A stretch of 54,870 nt of DNA from Bacteroidales bacterium (GTDB lineage: Bacteria > Bacteroidota > Bacteroidia > Bacteroidales > Muribaculaceae). Positions 52,407 to 54,870 of the stretch are shown here, in pieces. The DNA lies in assembly GCA_014800895.1 (NCBI GenBank), contig JAAVFG010000020.1, positions 39,116 to 93,985 on the forward strand, written 5' to 3'. A program made the position numbers and the translations under genes. Position 1 is the stretch's first letter; every line of letters begins with the position of its first letter. The notes under the pieces were generated by a model. It was not told where the DNA came from. It worked only from the letters and a program-made list of their open reading frames with translations, and ran no database searches.

Positions 52407-54488
52407 TTACCAGATGATGATGCGTTCTGATGCGGGACGATACATCTTGTCGCCTTCCTTGATATCGAAGCTCTTGAAGAAGGGCTCGATGTTCTTAAGA
52501 GCGACATTCACACGGTTTACACCGAGTGAGTGAACATCTCCTGTGGTGAGTGAACGGATCTCCTCATCGCGGATATTACCCGCCCAGAGGTTTGCAAAGT
52601 TGAGGTAGAATACCTGCATGGGATCAAGACCATCTATCTTAGCCTCCTCAGAAGTGATATCCACACCTTTCTTCAACTGTGAATCCTGGAAAGCAGTCAT
52701 GGCTACACGGAGACCACCCTGATCGGCAATGTTCTCGCCGAGAGTGTATTCGCCGTTGGCATGGAGACCGGGAAGAACCTCCACTTCGCTGTACTGATTT
52801 ACGAGACCCTGAGTAAGATTACGGAAAGCCTCTGCATCAGCAGGCGACCACCAGTTTACCATGTTGCCGTCAGCATCGAAGTTGCAGCCCTGATCATCAA
52901 AACCGTGTGTAAGCTCATGACCGATAACTACACCGATACCGCCGTAATTCTCTGCATCAGAAGACTCAGGATCAAAGAAAGGAGCCTGAAGAATACCGGC
53001 AGGGAAGACGATCTCATTGTTTACCGGATTATAATAGGCATTGATGGTCTGAGGTGTCATGTGCCAGATAGTGCGGTCGGGATCTTTGCCCCATTTCTCA
53101 AGATAACGATCCTTAGCCCACATGTTTGCATTATGAACATTCTCATAGTAGGAGAGGGCGGGATCTACCTCAAGGAGAGAATAGTCTTTCCATTTGTCGG
53201 GATATCCAATCTTGACAGTAATCTTATTAAGCTTCTTGAGAGCCTGCACTTTAGTGTCATCAGTCATCCAGGGGAGGTGCATGATGTGTTTGGCAAGCGC
53301 ATTGCGAAGATTCTCCACAAGATTCTCCATATATTTCTTGGAGCTCTCGGGGAAATACTCCGCAACATAGAGCTCGCCGATACCTTCACCCATGATACCC
53401 TCAACAGTGCCGAGAGATTTCTTCCAACGGGGACGCTGCTGCTGCACACCGCTGAATACCTTATTGAAGTCGAAAGCCGCATCGGCGAAGTCATCGGAAA
53501 GATAACCTGACGCACCGCTTACTATATCCCAGAGATAGAGGTCTTTCTTCTCGCGGTCGGTGAGAGTACGGTTAAGATAGTCACCCTGCTTTACAGTTTT
53601 TGGGGCAGTCACGATAAGCATCTCGGGAGTCTGGATACCCATAGTCTCCACGAAGAAACGATCCCAGGGGAAAGAGGGAGCGAGCTCCTTTACCTGCTGT
53701 ATAGTCATAGGATTATACATCGCCTGTATATTACGGCTCTCCTCGCGTGTTTTTGTTGAGTCGGCGAGAAGAGTCTCCGCCTTCATCACGCTTTTCACCA
53801 CGCGAGCCGCATCCTTCTTTGAGAGACCGGCAAGCTCCATCTGGCGCTGGATAAGTTTCTTGTATGCCTCGCGGACATCCTTGTTGCGCTTGTCGTTGAG
53901 AAGATAGTAGTCACGGTCGCCAAGTCCGAGACCTGCGCCGCTTACATACATCGCATAGACTTTGCTGTTGGCAAGATCCTCCTCAAAACCTACGCCAACG
54001 AAGGGAGAACCATAGCTCTTTTGCATCCAGAGGAAGAGATCCTCCATCTCAGCGGAAGAGGCGTTGTTGATTTTATCAAGAAGGGGCTTGATAGGGGTGG
54101 CTCCAAGCTGATTGCGGCGGATAGAGTCCATACCCTGCTCATAAAGATTTGCAATCTTGTAAGCGTTGGTGCCTTTCTCGGGGTTCTTGGCAGCAAGACC
54201 GGTCACTATACGGCGCACACGGTTATTGCTTGAATCGTTAAGGATATTAAACTGTCCGTAACGTGAATACTCGCCTGTGAGAGGATGGGAGTCCATCCAT
54301 CCCTTGTTGACATGGTGATAGAAATCCTCTTTAGGTGAAATAGAGCTATCGATGCCTTTCTTATCAAGGCTCTTCAGATGCTCTTTCTTGCAGCATGATT
54401 TCTCCTCATTGGCACACTGCTCCGCCTGGGCGAAAGCTACTGCCGAGAAACCTAATGCCAGACATAAAAATGATGCTCTAAGATTCAT
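52407..54488 (-). CDS. M13-family (neprilysin/PepO-like) zinc metallopeptidase
   Basis: A 693-residue exported endopeptidase for short peptides. A signal peptide (MNLRASFLCLALGFSAVAFA) is followed by a cysteine-rich stretch (EQCANEEKSCCKKE) that is unusual for the family and not a lipobox. The helical N-terminal M13 domain (about 48-430) and the catalytic domain (about 480-693) are complete: NAYYNP (substrate binding), zinc motif HELTH (H524, E525, H528) in VVIGHELTHGFDDQG, third ligand E585 in GENIADQGG, and a C-terminal tryptophan as usual. It has a near-ideal promoter and stands alone. Periplasmic peptide breakdown is the likely role, possibly handling peptides imported by systems such as the SusCD-protease operon. 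Confidence 0.96.
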   Translation of the reverse strand: MNLRASFLCLALGFSAVAFAQAEQCANEEKSCCKKEHLKSLDKKGIDSSISPKEDFYHHVNKGWMDSHPLTGEYSRYGQFNILNDSSNNRVRRIVTGLAAKNPEKGTNAYKIANLYEQGMDSIRRNQLGATPIKPLLDKINNASSAEMEDLFLWMQKSYGSPFVGVGFEEDLANSKVYAMYVSGAGLGLGDRDYYLLNDKRNKDVREAYKKLIQRQMELAGLSKKDAARVVKSVMKAETLLADSTKTREESRNIQAMYNPMTIQQVKELAPSFPWDRFFVETMGIQTPEMLIVTAPKTVKQGDYLNRTLTDREKKDLYLWDIVSGASGYLSDDFADAAFDFNKVFSGVQQQRPRWKKSLGTVEGIMGEGIGELYVAEYFPESSKKYMENLVENLRNALAKHIMHLPWMTDDTKVQALKKLNKITVKIGYPDKWKDYSLLEVDPALSYYENVHNANMWAKDRYLEKWGKDPDRTIWHMTPQTINAYYNPVNNEIVFPAGILQAPFFDPESSDAENYGGIGVVIGHELTHGFDDQGCNFDADGNMVNWWSPADAEAFRNLTQGLVNQYSEVEVLPGLHANGEYTLGENIADQGGLRVAMTAFQDSQLKKGVDITSEEAKIDGLDPMQVFYLNFANLWAGNIRDEEIRSLTTGDVHSLGVNRVNVALKNIEPFFKSFDIKEGDKMYRPASERIIIW

Positions 54489-54546
54489 TAGATTATATTA
54501 AGTATTAATAGATTTGTCAATTTAGTGTTAGATTACTAATACAGTG

Positions 54547-54578
54547 CAAATTTATCTCTTTTCTGTTTAACTTCCAAA
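54547..54578 (-). promoter_or_regulatory. Bacteroidota promoter of the M13 peptidase gene
   Basis: On the minus strand TTTG (54575-54578), then exactly 20 bases, then TAAATTTG (54547-54554). The -33 box lies about 14 bases beyond the menF stop codon. Confidence 0.8.
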
Positions 54579-54591
54579 TTAACTTCCGGGG

Positions 54592-54870
54592 TTATGACCG
54601 GAAAATCAGCCGGCTTATAATGGCATTGCCTTTTCTTTCAGTCTCTTTCCATTCCTCCTCAGGATCTGATTTGGATGTGATCCCTCCTCCGGCATACAGA
54701 CACCATCGTTGAGGTTCTATTCTGAGAGAGCGGAGAAGCACATATAAATCAAAGTCTCCGTCATCTTTTACCTCACCGAAAAAACCACCATAGAAGCCTC
54801 TTTCCACCTTTTCCAAATCATATATCAACCGGAGCGATTTCTCCACGGGCAGCCCGCAAAGTGCCGGTGT
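54592..54870 (-). CDS. menF: Isochorismate synthase, C-terminal fragment; 5' end outside the window
   Basis: The last 92 residues of a chorismate-binding enzyme are visible. The segment TPALCGLP and the following YDLEKVERGFYGGFFGEVKDDGDFDLYVLLRSLRI are the C-terminal part of the chorismate-utilising domain, including the usual ERGFYGG and the YAGGGITSKSDPEEEW motif with the catalytic metal-binding glutamate region. TPALCGLP in place of the GAPK of anthranilate and aminodeoxychorismate synthases points to isochorismate synthase, which feeds MenD. The frame is open to the window edge; the GTG at 54844-54846 is internal, not a start. It lies on the same strand as menDBCE but about 20 kb away. 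EntC/MenF discrimination is impossible from the fragment; the men genes make MenF likely. Confidence 0.85.
   Translation of the reverse strand, partial: TPALCGLPVEKSLRLIYDLEKVERGFYGGFFGEVKDDGDFDLYVLLRSLRIEPQRWCLYAGGGITSKSDPEEEWKETERKGNAIISRLIFRS

Noticed and set aside
52761..53510. 249-codon plus-strand frame opposite the M13 peptidase gene
   Set aside because: It lies antisense to the catalytic domain and has no promoter, family motif or sensible neighbour.
1..54870. CRISPR arrays, tRNA or rRNA genes, phage or insertion sequences
   Set aside because: I looked through the intergenic stretches and saw no spaced repeats, cloverleaf-like sequences, transposase or integrase motifs.

Overview
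The window reads as chromosomal DNA of a gut Bacteroidales bacterium, most likely a Muribaculaceae-type genus; the family is an inference, the order is well supported. Evidence for the phylum: a fused lpxC-fabZ gene inside an lpxD-lpxC/fabZ-lpxA cluster, a SusC/SusD pair, C-terminal sorting domains of the type IX secretion kind, a bacterial serine palmitoyltransferase for sphingolipids, the small Bacteroidota protein DUF4295 beside rpmB-rpmG, almost no Shine-Dalgarno sequences, and many copies of the Bacteroidota promoter element TAnnTTTG (often with TTTG 19-20 bases upstream). I see no phage, insertion sequence, CRISPR array, tRNA or rRNA gene. Most genes are housekeeping or core anaerobic metabolism.

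Layout. 1-1418: the 5' part of dnaK (minus), cut by the window edge. 1840-7770: a two-gene minus-strand unit, a secreted GLUG-repeat protein followed by a 1431-residue secreted protein with two complete GH13 amylase domains. 8213-10170: serine palmitoyltransferase and a pRiA4b ORF-3-like protein (plus), then a small unknown gene (minus). 10960-15271: methylmalonyl-CoA epimerase, carboxyltransferase, OadG-like, biotin carrier and OadB-like subunits, the sodium-pumping decarboxylase step of the succinate-to-propionate route. 15526-25435: a minus-strand operon of a large zinc metalloprotease, SusC, SusD, an unknown secreted protein and an M6-like protease; it looks like an outer-membrane uptake locus built around proteases rather than glycosidases, and is the most interesting accessory region. 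25898-29142: lipid A genes (plus), facing a Crp/Fnr regulator.

30199-40238 is one long minus-strand directon: nadE, tsaC/ywlC, a CLC chloride channel, fmt, menD, menB, menC, menE. The isochorismate synthase (menF) that should feed menD is cut off at the right edge of the window, 20 kb away. 40419-43843 holds a small beta-barrel protein, rpmB-rpmG-DUF4295, a short CinA-type amidase and tsaD. 44018-52231 runs on the plus strand: a TamB-like protein, a patatin phospholipase, a cytoplasmic GH13 enzyme and prs. An M13 metallopeptidase (minus) and the menF fragment close the window.

Genes that cooperate: mce through the OadB-like gene make propionyl-CoA and export sodium; menF/D/C/E/B make menaquinone for anaerobic respiration; the secreted amylase and the cytoplasmic GH13 enzyme suggest alpha-glucan use; tsaC and tsaD are two enzymes of tRNA t6A formation. 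Structured untranslated regions are frequent: nested stems ahead of the serine palmitoyltransferase gene, two hairpins at the start of the SusCD operon, a hairpin between its first two genes, and two long inverted repeats of unknown role. All functions are read from sequence motifs without any database search.
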